Of a stretch of DNA of 64,000 bases, positions 23,055 to 33,831 are shown in pieces. Origin of the DNA: Xanthoparmelia taractica (lineage: Eukaryota > Ascomycota > Lecanoromycetes > Lecanorales > Parmeliaceae). The stretch lies in NCBI GenBank assembly GCA_033085395.1, contig JANQBS010000042.1, positions 1 to 64,000 of the forward strand, in the 5' to 3' direction. The position numbers and the translations under genes were made by a program. The notes under the pieces were generated by a model. The model saw only the letters and a list, made by a program, of their open reading frames with translations. It was not told the origin of the DNA and ran no database searches. Each line of letters starts with the position of its first letter. Within the stretch, counting starts at the first letter, position 1.

Positions 23055-23903
23055 CTACCCGTCCAAACCTAGCTTCTTCCGCTTTGCAGAGCCCGGATGT
23101 ATTCGTGTAGACTGTTCCCCCTTCGCATTATCACGAACACTGTCGTCATCCTCATCAATATCCGCCTTGAACTTCCTCTTGACCCCGACCATATGCTTAT
23201 CGAGAGGGCCCTCAACCTTCGCTGTAGTTGCCTTTGCGTGTTTGACATCCTTTGCTCCACTGCCCGTCATGGAAGGCTGCACGCCTACTTTAACACCTGC
23301 CACATCTGCTTTCTCTTCCTCCGGTCTGACAACCGTGATATCCAACTCCCCAGCCTCCAACACCGCCTTTGTCTTCTGCCATTCGACCCCGAATTTTCCG
23401 CTATTGATCCTCACCGCATAGCACTTTCCCATTTCCTCGCCCGATTTCCTCATCTCAGCTGCCTGTTTTGCTAGGTCCTTGAGCGCGTTTCTTGTATTCT
23501 CCAATATTTCCTCGGCAGGCGAGACTCTTTTTCCGTAATCTAAGGAGGTGAATAGACAGGCTATGTAGTGAGGTATCTTGGATGTTTGCCGCTGCAATGT
23601 TGAAGCGGTGGGAGGGGCAATGAGCAGGGCCGTGCCCATGATGTTGGCTTGATATTGTTTGACGGAGAGGTTGGAACCCTTAGGCGGTGAGAGGCAGTGT
23701 GCATTGTATTTGCGGAAGGCGTGAGGATACTTTTGTTTGAATGCGATGGCTACACCGGAGCCCCAGGCTCCGCGGGCGTTGCAGGCGTCTATGGGAGGTT
23801 GTTAGGAAGGTCATTCACACCTGGAGGCTAGAAACTTACGGATGAGTATGCTCCTGGGAGGCGCTGAGAAGATGTTGCCGACTTCTTCGATGATGATAGC
23901 CAT
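23055..23903 (-). CDS. POA1: ADP-ribose 1''-phosphate phosphatase, POA1-type macrodomain
   Basis: Two exons, 23903-23840 and 23788-23055, with a 51-nt intron (GTAAGT..CATAG), give 265 residues. The macrodomain fills residues ~1-140: Gly-Asn-Ile-Phe-Ser-Ala-Pro, Leu-Ile-His-Ala-Cys-Asn-Ala-Arg-Gly-Ala-Trp-Gly-Ser-Gly-Val-Ala (ADP-ribose loop), Phe-Lys-Gln-Lys-Tyr-Pro, and Ala-Cys-Leu-Phe-Thr-Ser. POA1 enzymes dephosphorylate ADP-ribose 1''-phosphate, a by-product of tRNA splicing. The C-terminal ~90 residues are charged with Lys-Arg-Lys-Phe and Lys-Arg-Lys-Lys stretches that look like nuclear localisation signals. The start was placed just before the macrodomain; an ATG 11 codons upstream is also in frame. 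Confidence 0.9.
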
Positions 23904-24432
23904 GAGATTGAAAGTGAGGCGTGGTAAGATACCCATAAGGGTGTTATGGTTAGTTGGTAATCTTGTTAAATGGGGTATGCCTATGGTCGAGGTTAACGCC
24001 AAGGCCGAATGCCCAGGACGCCTGGATTTCAGTCATTCTCGTCGCAGTTTGGCATCTTCAGTAGCCAATTGTAGGATTCGTCAGGCGGATGCCCAAATCC
24101 ATAACCCATACTTGTTCGACGGCAATGAAGACATGCGAAGAAGAGAGTGAGATACAATCCCAATTCCCGAGTGCGCGGGTCAACGCGCATTCCCGCTAGA
24201 GCTTTCCCCGCATTACCTCTCGTCTTGTGTTGCCTTTCTTGCTCAAGTCTCTTTCCATTCCTCGTCGCTGACTGGTCAATGCTGTCCAGCGTCGCCCGTA
24301 TGGGTGTGCATACATGCCGTCATGAGCTGCCGCAGATTTTCTCTGGGCGCATCTCAACAGGTTGTCGCCCACAATATCCTTCACGCCGTTGCTCAGTTCC
24401 ACAAAGCCTTGTTACCACTGTAGCCTACGGAA
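23904..24432. other. Divergent promoter region POA1 / MFS transporter
   Basis: A 529-bp interval between two divergently transcribed genes. No TATA box or known operator stands out. Short frames (23842-24150 plus, 24147-24446 plus, 24196-24402 minus) are antisense or overlapping and are not supported. Confidence 0.5.
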
Positions 24433-26140
24433 ATGGCTACACCTAGTATTAAGGGTTACGGCGACGATGTGGATAATAAGCTCGCCCAGCACGTGTCTGA
24501 GGCCTCGCTCAAAGATGTCCCTACAAATACGAGGACGAGGAGTGAGCCTCCCGAGCTTGTTAAATACCTGTCACCAGAAGAGCGACAGCATCGGGAAACG
24601 GCATTGGTCCGAAAGATCGACTTCAGACTGCTACCGATGATCATCCTCATGTATATTATGAATTATCTTGACCGGAATAATATCGCGGCTGCCCGTTTGG
24701 CAGGCCTACAGGATCCACCATCTAAGGGAGGATTGGCCCTTAACAGCACGCAATATCTCACAGCGCTTAGCATCCTCTTCGTGGGGTACTTGCTCATGCA
24801 AATTCCGTCAAACTTGTTCCTGAATAAGATTGGAAAGCCTGCACTATACCTACCGACGGTCATGGTTATCTGGGGTGTCATATCCGCTGCTACAGCAGGA
24901 GCCAACAGCTATGGTGGCTTGATCGCCATCAGGTTCTTCCTCGGCTTCGTGGAGGCTGCATATTTCCCTGGATGTTTGTTTTTCTTGTCCTCGTGGTATA
25001 CCCGAAAAGAGCTGGGGTTTCGTACGGCTATGCTATACTCCGGCGCTCTAATATCTGGAGCATTCTCTGGCTTGATAACGGCCGGTATCAAAAACGGCTT
25101 GGATGGAGCACGAGGCCTCCGTGCTTGGCGCTGGTTGTTCATCATTGAAGGTGTCATTACCATCTTTGTTGCATTTTGCGCCTACCTTGTGCTGCCCAAT
25201 TTCCCTCGAACGACGAGCTGGCTGACAGAGGAAGAACGTCAGCTAGCGGTATGGCGCTTGGAGGAAGACATTGGGGAAGACGACTGGGTTGACTCGAGCC
25301 AGCAGACCTTCTTACACGGAATGAAGCTCGCATTCCAGGATATCAAGATGTACATCTTGGTAAGCTTTACACTACTATGACTTGTCTTTCCCACTAACAC
25401 TTTCCCAGGTGGTCTTACTCTTTGGCTTCGTTGCGGCAGGGACAGTTACGAATCTATTTCCAACCGTCGTCGCGACTCTGGGCTATTCAAATGTCGACTC
25501 CCTGCTCCTCACGGTTCCTCCCTATATCCTAGCGGTCGTTACATCTTTCTGCAATTCCTGGCATGCAGACAAGACCGGAGAGAGATACTTTCATATTACA
25601 CTACCGCTGTATTTTGCAATCATTGCATATATTATTGCTGCGACGACTACAACAATCGGACCAAGATACTTCGCTATGATGCTTATGCCGGCTAGTGTTT
25701 ATTCAGGCTACGTGGTGGCTTTAGGGTGGATATCGAATACGCTACCCCGACCTCCTGCGAAGGTAACTTCAATCCTCTGCCCACGCAAAAGCCATATTGA
25801 TACTGAAACCAGCGTGCCGCTGCTCTTGCGGCTATCAATGCTGTCTCGAATACCTCTTCAATCTACGCTTCCTACATGTACCCGGAGTCGGCGGGACCGC
25901 GCTACAGTTCGTATCTCACAATCTTGCGGAACAAGCGGACACTAACACGAACCAGTTGTTGCTATGAGCGTCAACTGCGTGATGGCTTTCATGGCTCTCT
26001 GCATGGCTACTCTGCTCCGATTTATCCTTGTGGGGCTGAACAAGAAGCTAGACCGAGGCGAATCGGTCAAAGGCATTGTTGCTGTTGGAGGAGGGGTCCC
26101 AGGGGAGGCTAGTCGGAGGGGCTTTCGATTTGTTCTGTAG
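24433..26140 (+). CDS. MFS transporter, DAL5/anion:cation symporter type
   Basis: Four exons (24433-25359, 25409-25762, 25813-25906, 25956-26140) with ~49-50-nt introns, all in phase, give 519 residues. Twelve membrane helices can be followed. Landmarks of the DAL5-like family are Lys-Ile-Asp-Phe-Arg-Leu-Leu-Pro before helix 1, Tyr-Leu-Asp-Arg-Asn-Asn-Ile in helix 1, Gly-Tyr-Leu-Leu-Met-Gln-Ile-Pro-Ser-Asn helix, Ile-Arg-Phe-Phe-Leu-Gly-Phe-Val-Glu-Ala-Ala-Tyr-Phe-Pro-Gly and Trp-Arg-Trp-Leu-Phe-Ile-Ile-Glu-Gly. Members import organic anions such as allantoate, nicotinate, biotin precursors or dipeptides; the substrate here cannot be told. It is a plasma-membrane protein with cytosolic N-terminus. 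No catabolic genes lie beside it, so its role stays open. Confidence 0.92.
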
Positions 26141-26970
26141 TAGACATGGTATCGAGGACTTCAAGGTCCTGCGTATATCTCGGCATATCGATCTCGTCAT
26201 TAGATCTACCACTCAATCCTCTCATCCTTGTTTGACGCGTATATCCCTACCAAGCGGTTTCCCCAATTCTCACCATTAAGCCTATTTGACAAATCTCTCA
26301 TCTCATAAAGCTCCGCATACAGCTGCGCCATGCCCCAAAAAACCAACGTCACAGCATCCGCTCTCCAATTATCTCTTTTACTTCTCTCCAAGCTTCAACT
26401 CACTCATCAAGCCAACCGGTCCCAACTCGCCGTATCTCGCTCGTCATCAACCGCCTCTTCGCTCCCTCGACATCTTTGCTCTTCGTTGAGCGAGCCAGGC
26501 AAAATTGACGCTATTCACGCCCCTTTTGCGCCCTTATCTCTTTTTCCATGAACTCCAGGTCGTTGGGCGGGGGACTGACCTTAAAGGCTGACTTGTGCAG
26601 TAAACTTGGCGGAGGGATAGGTTGTGGTAGTGGTAATGGTAGGTGTACCTCCTAAGGTCAGGGGAAGGGCTATGGAATAGGGGGTGATATGGTATGGAGT
26701 ATGTATTGGTATGGACACTTTACGTGCTTAGCGAGTCCTCAAATGTGGGTGTAGAATCTACGTCTTTTTTACCTTTAGGATATTCCGATGAGTTTATTTG
26801 TGGGCCGAGGGATTCCGATGCATTTACTTTGTTATCCAAAAGAAGACTTTAAGAGGGTTCAGAGTGTGAATTATGGAGTTAGTCTCTCTTGATTGTATGA
26901 GCTGTGAGATGGAAAAAGAAAACAGTAACTGCTGTGTGGACGAATTCAGCATCTTCCCTCTAGGCTGCCC
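26141..26970. other. Intergenic region, no gene seen
   Basis: About 830 bp between the 3' ends of the convergent MFS transporter and methyltransferase genes. Contains T/G-rich and simple-sequence patches (ggtagtggtaatggtaggtg). The frames at 26206-26551 are short and unsupported. Confidence 0.5.
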
Positions 26971-28029
26971 TCATTCAGCAGACTTTTGTCCCACGCTTGA
27001 CAGTGGCTTCGCCCCCAATACGACTTGATTGATTTCCGATATGCTGGTACCTTGTTCTGCTTCCTCGAGTGCTTTCCTAGCCCTTTCGCGGTGTGCATCG
27101 CCACTACCTGGAGGTCCTTGTTTGTCAAAGTACCCTGCTGCCCTCTCCTGAACTCGGAGGATCGTAAGATCCATGTACATTTTCCTGAGCTCTGGGCGCT
27201 CGCGCCTACTGTCCACTTTTACGCCCTCCAGACCGTATTCCCGGAAGATTTCTGGCAGAGAGACCCAACTGAAGAATGCTTAATGGTGCGTGCTGGTTGC
27301 ATTCTTCAAAAGACGTACCCTAAGTTCTTGTTGCTCTTCATGAAAGCTGACAGTGCGGAAGTGTGTTCGGTAGGACTGCCTTGAGCCGAAATGACTTCTT
27401 GCGAATAGATATCAAACTCTTCCCATTGAAGATAGCCACCAGGCTCTAGGACGCAGTCAGAAAGCTCTAGCTTACGGCCACAGGAACCGGGCCCAACTAC
27501 TTAATAGTCTGTAACAATGATCGAGCAAAGGCCGTGGATCGTTGTTGGTGACCAATGAAATGAACAGTCGTATATGAACAACATCATATCTTCCTATCAA
27601 GTGCGCTGGAGGCTTATGCAACGCATCGGCAATTCCCAGTGAGACATTTCCGGGTAAACAATCTTGAGGCGGGTATTGATTGCCTGAGATATCAAAGCCA
27701 TCTAGTTGGCTTGAAGGTGGTAGGTGCTTTGCAACATCGAAAAGCCATAGCCTTATAGGTCAGCCACCTCCATCCTTGTGTAGATTTTCCTTACCCTGTT
27801 CCAGTACCAACGTCCGCAACTTTGAGCCCTTCCTTCGGTATTACGATGTCAGGATGTAGCAAGTAGCCTAAAGACTCTCTCCACAAGAAGTGTTGGAGGT
27901 TGAGCCTAAGATGGCATTTTCATTAATTTGAGCACTATAGCTAAATACGACCTGTATTCTTAAGTCGGGCTCGTCATACCTGATTGAGGAAATGTAGTTT
28001 CTGCCCAGTTCATAAGATTGACTGGCCAT
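26971..28029 (-). CDS. LaeA-like SAM-dependent methyltransferase
   Basis: Five exons (28029-27980, 27905-27795, 27751-27501, 27445-27319, 27268-26971) join in phase to 278 residues; every intron is short and has consensus ends. Motifs in order: Arg-Leu-Asn-Leu-Gln-His-Phe-Leu-Trp and Gly-Tyr-Leu-Leu-His-Pro before the fold, motif I Val-Ala-Asp-Val-Gly-Thr-Gly-Thr-Gly, Leu-Asp-Gly-Phe-Asp-Ile-Ser (motif II, acidic SAM ligand), Tyr-Asp-Val-Val-His-Ile-Arg-Leu, and Leu-Leu-Lys-Pro-Gly-Gly-Tyr-Leu-Gln-Trp-Glu-Glu. This layout is typical of the fungal UMTA/LaeA-like class I methyltransferases, often tied to secondary metabolism, but no synthase gene is nearby. An extra upstream exon is possible, since many relatives have a longer N-terminus. 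Confidence 0.87.
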
Positions 28030-28265
28030 AGTCTTGCTGGAGACGTGCAAAATAGCAACCACTTGAACAGGAGGACCTTGACAGCATATGTAGGGAGCGT
28101 TACCTTGAATGTGCCGTATTCGTTGTCGCCAGGGTCGACTGCTTACATTGCTTTGGAAAGACCCATGTAGAAGGCTGGATACTTTATGCGTGCCCTCTAC
28201 AACATGAATCGGATCTAAGCAGAACGCGGAGTAATGATGCGAAAAGCCTCAGAGAACCGGGGTTT

Positions 28266-28784
28266 TATTAGCGTGTGCAGGAAGCTTGAGAATCCTTGGC
28301 GCAGTTTTTTGAGAATTTTGTGCTTTTGCCACTCAAATCGAGACATTGCTCTCCACACCGTTAATCATCTATATTTAAGATTTTTTTAATTCTTAAGGCT
28401 TTTATATAGTCTATATTTCTTAATATCTAAAAGATTAATCTAGAAAATCTTTATAAATAGTCGTAGTAGAAGTAGTAGTATTCTAGTATTATTACTACGC
28501 TAGAAATAAAAAAAAAGAGACTTTGTTTTAAGCTTTTTAAACTTTTTTAATTTAAATCTAATCTTTCTTATAAAGCTCTATAGATTTCTTAAATTTACTA
28601 TATTGTAATAAATAATAATATTTATATAATATAATATATAGCGCTAGAATCCTTATATTAAGACGATTATATCTATATAAGAAAGTCTATAAATCTTATT
28701 ATTCTAATAAATTTAATCTAAGATATGTGAAATAAAAATAAAAATCTATGCCAAGGATTCTCAAGCTTCCTGCACACGCTAATA
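28266..28784. repeat. 35-bp perfect inverted repeat enclosing an AT-rich block
   Basis: Arms at 28266-28300 and 28750-28784 are exact reverse complements over 35 nt (left arm starts tattagcgtgtgcagg). The 449 nt between them are extremely AT-rich, with TAGTAG/CTACTA patches and almost no GC. Each arm read outward-in encodes Val-Cys-Arg-Lys-Leu-Glu-Asn-Pro-Trp, so the arms may be inverted copies of one coding fragment rather than transposon ends. I see no obvious target-site duplication outside the arms. The AT-rich core with intact arms resembles RIP-mutated sequence or a fold-back element. Confidence 0.85.
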
Positions 28785-29846
28785 GCGCGGAATGGGTCAA
28801 AAAATGCCGATCGAGTCCAAAGTCCTCCACGCATCGTTGACGGTATTTTTCCACCCAGCATATGCAGCATGTCTGACCTGAAAACAATAACCCTCATGTA
28901 CTTGTATACAAAAGAAGTTGGTTGCCATTCGTTCCTATAGGGACTGCATATGCTCGCCTTATGTGAGACGAGGTCTTCCAAATCCGCCTGTAGCGGACCT
29001 TTACATAGCGCACCTTTACTGAAGATGTGCAGACTCCTTTGGACCATTGGCTGTATGATGAGAAATTTTAAGCTCACAGTCGGTGACGTCTTCCTTGTTC
29101 GCGCTGCCCGCTATCTTGACACGAATTCACTGTTCTAACCCTCCCACGCAGAGAATACCTCATATGTGTTTTATGACCGTGGAACAGCAGCCATAGTCCA
29201 CAATGCCACACTCGCGGCTTTACTGCAGAAATGCATCACGCCGTTTACGGTGAATGACAATGGTGTTGTTCAAATCTTAACGGTTTTTATATTGCCAGTG
29301 GGGACGAGCTACTTTCGAGACAGAGATGCCAGTGCTGGCAACAGGAAATGTACAGAATGTCAGAAACCGAACCACGGCTCGAATGATGTGATGGTAGTAT
29401 AGAAATCCTATCTATGGTGTTCTCTGCATGAGCTCAAACCTTGCTCAAATCGAAGATATAAAACCAGAGACGGATTATAAAAAGTGGATCATTGGATGTC
29501 CGATGTCTACATGGAAAATCATCCAATGCATAATTTTGCAATATCTCACAATGCTATCAACTATGCCTTTCTCATTTGGCTGCCGACTAGTCTCCTAGAA
29601 TGCTGCTACACATTGTCGGTCTGGAAGGATGGTTAGAGGGCCAATCTGGACAGTAGCAGCTATAAGCAACCATAGTAATAAAGAGCAGCATCAAAAATTT
29701 TGGCCAGGAATAAACGTGGCACCAGTACAGAATCCGGAAACTACATCTGGGTGCTTCGCTGTTCGCTGCTTCGCTCAACCTGGAGACTGGAGCCACGAAA
29801 ACTAATGTGAACTCGGGCAGTCTTTGTGCCTATACGAACCAGAGCT
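28785..29846. other. No supported gene
   Basis: About 1.06 kb. The minus-strand frame ending in the right arm of the inverted repeat (29077 to 28718) is 119 codons and has some protein-like character but no domain; it may be the gene from which the inverted-repeat arms derive. The plus-strand frames at 28950-29402 are shorter. No further structure seen. Confidence 0.4.
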
Positions 29847-30892
29847 TCACGCCAGCCAATACTCAGTGATGAACTCCACGTCCTCCTTCAACCACTTCTC
29901 CTCCATCGTCGCATCCCCATCAAACCCATGACCCCCAGGTCTTATATCCAACCTGACAGCACTCCCCGGAAGCTTTTTCTTCAATGCTTCCACAAACCGC
30001 TCACTTCCAACAACCGGTACCACTGAATCCTCCCTCCCATGCACAATCAGTACTGCCGGCATACTCTCCACCAGCGCTACCATCTCTGCAGGAAAAAGTT
30101 CCTTGCTCTCCCCAAGAAATTCCACCACCCGCCCGTTCTGCACCATGGAACACGCAATGTCCAGTCTAGAGGGTAGATACGCACTCGTGACCACCGCTCC
30201 CGGAGCCATAGCCGCTACGTGCTCATCAACAATCTCACTTGGCAGCATCGGCATCCCGAACAGATGTTTCTCAAACTTGCGGTTGAAGAAATCATCGCGC
30301 AAGTCGAGCTGCGGATATAACCCTATGACGGCTTTGATGCTGCCTGCAGGCTGCGTGAGGGCGGATTGCATAGCTAGCCAGCCGCCGGAGCTGTCGCCCA
30401 CAACGAGAACATGCGCGGAATCGACTTGCGGTGCTGCCGCTGTGGTGCGGGAGAGGAAGGGTTGCAAATCGCTATGCACCCATTTCCACAAGTCGGATAT
30501 GTCGTCCAGGATATCAGTGCCTGTAGCTTCGGGGAGAAGACGGTAATCTGCGGAAACAATGATAGCGCCATTGAGGATGGCAAGGTCGAGGATCCAATTC
30601 GTGAAGAACAGGGGGAGGAGCGAAGCGCCGGTGACCTATTTATTATGAATAAGCTAACGGAATAGGGGAGGACGAGAAAGATGAAACAGTTAGGCTGCTG
30701 CTAAGGTTTGCTTACCAAAAAACCGCCATGGAAGCGGACCATCAGGGGATGTTTTTCATTCCCTAGCTTCAGGTCTTTAGGCACCAGGACGTCGACGCCG
30801 ATGTTGTGCTCATTGACGGCTTTGTAGCTGGTGCTGTGGATGTGGAAGAGGGCGAACTTTTCTGGATTCAAGGCTGCGGCTGACATGGCCAT
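29847..30892 (-). CDS. Alpha/beta hydrolase, HSL/arylacetamide-deacetylase type
   Basis: Two exons, 30892-30716 and 30635-29847, with an 80-nt intron (GTAAGC..AATAG), give 321 residues. The oxyanion-hole motif Phe-His-Gly-Gly-Phe ends exon 1; Val-Ser-Ala-Asp-Tyr-Arg-Leu-Leu-Pro-Glu follows; the nucleophile elbow is Gly-Asp-Ser-Ser-Gly-Gly; the acid lies in His-Gly-Arg-Glu-Asp-Ser-Val-Val-Pro and the catalytic His in Gly-Gly-His-Gly-Phe. These place it in the hormone-sensitive-lipase-like family IV. No signal peptide, so a cytosolic esterase. Family members hydrolyse small esters or lactones; the substrate is not predictable. Two ATGs (30892, 30886) are equally possible starts. Confidence 0.9.
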
Positions 30893-32070
30893 TTTGGGCG
30901 AGCGGAAATTTTTCCAGAGGAGAATATTCTAGGGAAGGGTGTCGATGCTTGGAGACGAAGTGGCAATGACGGTTATTGCAATGAAATTATCTGGGTGAGA
31001 GCTTAGAAAGGTTTTGGGGGTACGTTCTGGGTGGGGTTAATGCTAGCCCTGCTTTCGTATCTATATTGGCATTTCGTATCGAGAAGATATGTTGTACACG
31101 CGTAAAGTGTTCTAAAAAGCCAAATACCATCATCCAATCATTCTTCAACCCCCATCATCATCATCATCGAAAAAAGCTGTCTAGCCACATCGATCACTCC
31201 AATTTCTTATTTCTCACGCCTTGGGCGGCCCAATAACCCAAGCACGGTGTAAGTGATTCCTAAAAAGACGACTATTTTTCTATTCCTAGGAATCTTCTAT
31301 ACCATATGTTGTACCTTTCTCCAATGGCCCCCGAGCTTGTATGGGCGCCACGTTCTGCGAAGCTCACTTTTGCGCAGTGACGACGGTCCTTTTCCAAAGA
31401 CTACAGTATGGAATTAGCCATCCTTGACAGCCAGCCTGCTGGAGGGTGGGTCCTTCGGCAGGAGGAAGTCCGCTAATCGCTTTGGAATAACGCGCGACGC
31501 GAGGCCAAGCAGGAGCTCTCGACGCGTGCTGGATATGAAGGGAAAGATAACCCTATGACTAGTCAAGCGAGACGAGGAGGGCGTCATAATTTAGATGTAG
31601 TCACTTATTCTGCTGGCTACAGACAAAAGATGATGTGTTGCGGGTACTTAGGGGCCTGATACTGCCTACCTCTCAATCTACTGTTAGCAATGAAAGTTTC
31701 AGTCAATGCATGCATATGATACCGCTTGTTATTTTGCATAATGTGTGTAGAGTGAGGCGGCCCATAACGGTGCACTCGTACGACCACCCTATACTTGGAA
31801 CGATACCAAAGTATACTTGATTGTGTGGGCAGAAAGTATGTACCCTTTCGATCAAGGTCTTGAATCCTCCACTGGGCTAGAATATTATTTTGACAATGTC
31901 ATGCGTACGAGGGTTCATCCACAAAGCCCCATCAGGTCAACCGTGTGCACAATGCGCAGCCGACAGGGTTTGAAATATCCTGAAGGTGTGAGTTGGAAGC
32001 CCAGCTGGAGCGGCTTGATCCAGTCAAGATATAAAAGACCGCTCCAGGACGATGTCCGAGATGCAATATA
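30893..32070. other. Intergenic region, no gene seen
   Basis: About 1.2 kb upstream of the cytosolic hydrolase gene. A CAT trinucleotide tract lies at 31153-31168. The plus-strand frames at 31635-32116 have no recognisable content and are interrupted. Confidence 0.5.
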
Positions 32071-32340
32071 TCAAGCGAACGTCGTCAAGGAGATTTTCAA
32101 ACCTTTGTTCACGTGACTTGAAATCTTCACTAAAATTGCAACATAAGCCCCTGACGATGTTATTGGCGTTGAGAAAAAGATATCATTCTGCGTAAATACA
32201 TTTGGCGCCCAGTAGTGCGTATTGATTTCATGTCCGATTCCTGGGTGGTGGGCAGGAAACGGAAAATTGCCACCGCAGAAGACGACGTTTCTCTTCCCCA
32301 AGAAACCCCTTCGAACCGGTGTATTGCGGTAATGGGCCAA
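32071..32340 (-). pseudogene. Truncated copy of the adjacent secreted hydrolase
   Basis: This minus-strand frame matches the C-terminus of the hydrolase at 32592-33831: Val-Phe-Cys-Gly-Gly-Asn, then Pro-Gly-Ile-Gly-His (versus Pro-Gly-Ala-Gly-His), then His-Tyr-x-Ala-Pro-x-x-Phe-x-Gln in the same order. The segment between the two motifs is shortened, and no upstream exon with a nucleophile motif is visible. It is therefore a degenerate tandem duplicate of only the last ~70 residues, lying 250 bp past the stop of the full gene on the same strand. Confidence 0.7.
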
Positions 32341-32591
32341 TGATACCCAACTATGGTCAAAGCTCGCCTACCTTTTGTGTCTGCTTTTTTTTTATTTCAA
32401 TGGGAACATTATTAAAGACTGTTGTTGGCGAACAAAAAGGGCTGCCTACTCTCCACCATGCCATGTTCCAATGCTGCAATTTGGATAGTAGCCCAGCAGC
32501 TTGAGCAGATCTCGGAAAGCGCATCCAAAGATTCACCAGATTTTCTCGGACTTTCTAGCCAAAAAGATAAACACTTCATCCGAAAACGTCA

Positions 32592-33831
32592 TCATAATCC
32601 ATTCGTCGCTAAAAAGGCCAACATCTGCGCAAAAGCCTTCGGCGCCGAATAGTGCGCAAAGATGGCATGACCCGCACCGGGAACAATGTAATGCTGCGAA
32701 CTGCGCGCGGCAGGGTAGAAGACCGGCGCGTAGAGAGCAGACTGGTCTTGCGGTAGCAGGCAGTTGCCGCCGCAGAAGACGAAGTCGTTTTCGCCCAGGA
32801 CGATATTGACGGGTCCCTTGAAGAGCGGCGAGGGCGCGATGATGGCGCCGATTGTGAGAAGCTCGCCGAACGTCTGGGTCTGCTTGTTGGCGATGCCGAT
32901 GGCGATATCTGGTCTACTGCGTCAAGAAAGGGGTGCGAAAGATTTTGGTGCGTGGGGGGCAAGGTTGCTTACTCTTGGGGTCAAAGTTGGGCCAGCGGTA
33001 GTAGGAGAATTGGATCGACTGTTGGAGCGGTTGCACCAGGTAGCCGTTGCTTAAGTCGGCGAATTTACGCGATGGGTCCGTGTTGGCAATGGTGAGGTCG
33101 AAGGATGCCAGGGCCGTATACGCAAAGGCAACGGAGGTGGAGGTGCCGGTGAGCATGACGGCGTCAAAGTCTTTCGGGTACTTGGTCGTGACGCCATTTG
33201 TGACGGTTGAGCCGGCCGAATGGCCCACGCCTACGACCTTCTTGAACGATACCGGCCCGAATTTGGAGTCACGGAGGAGCGTTACAAGGGCGTGGGCGAT
33301 TTCGACTTGGATTGCTCCTTGGACTACTTGGTTGGGATCCGGATGTTCTGATCTTCCGACGCCGATGCGATCGTACGAGAAGGTGGCGTAGCCCGCGGCG
33401 ACGGCGGCGTTGATGTAGCTGTATCCAGGCGCAATGTCCCAGTAGGTACTGTCTAGGGTGTCTCCATGGGTGAGGAATTGAACTGTTTGGACTTCCTCGG
33501 CAGCCTTGGGATCGAGTGGGAAGCAAAGTTTTCCATAGATCCTGAATTTCCCTGTGATAGTGTTGGGTCCGCCATTGACCCTGGCAAAGAGGGTGGAGTT
33601 GGCTTGCAGTAACTCCTGAAAAGTTTCTGTAGCCACTGTTTGGTTAGCTGGCTCAGCGAGAAGCAGCTTGATGTTGTTCGATGTAACCGAAACGTGCACG
33701 TTTTCGGCGATACATCTAGGAGTGCCTGCTGTGCCGGATGTGTTGGCATTAGTGGTAGAGCTGGCAGTAGAATTCGGAGAGTAGGCAGCGTTGATCGCCG
33801 CTGCGAGAAGAAGAATTGTATAAGAGAACAT
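32592..33831 (-). CDS. Secreted alpha/beta hydrolase
   Basis: Two exons, 33831-32973 and 32908-32592, with a 64-nt intron (GTAAGC..ACCAG), give 391 residues. A signal peptide (Phe-Ser-Tyr-Thr-Ile-Leu-Leu-Leu-Ala-Ala-Ala) is followed by a Thr/Asn/Ser-rich stretch with several N-glycosylation sites. The hydrolase core has Thr-His-Gly (oxyanion), Tyr-Asp-Arg-Ile-Gly-Val-Gly-Arg-Ser, the nucleophile Gly-His-Ser-Ala-Gly-Ser, Leu-Gly-Glu-Asn-Asp-Phe-Val-Phe-Cys-Gly-Gly (acid region) and Gly-Ala-Gly-His-Ala (catalytic His). It is probably an extracellular esterase; the substrate is unknown. The first in-frame ATG precedes the signal peptide directly. A broken copy of its C-terminus lies just downstream. 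Confidence 0.9.

Noticed and set aside
31153..31168. CAT trinucleotide tract as a possible CRISPR or regulatory repeat
   Set aside because: Ordinary microsatellite; no spacer structure and no conserved context.
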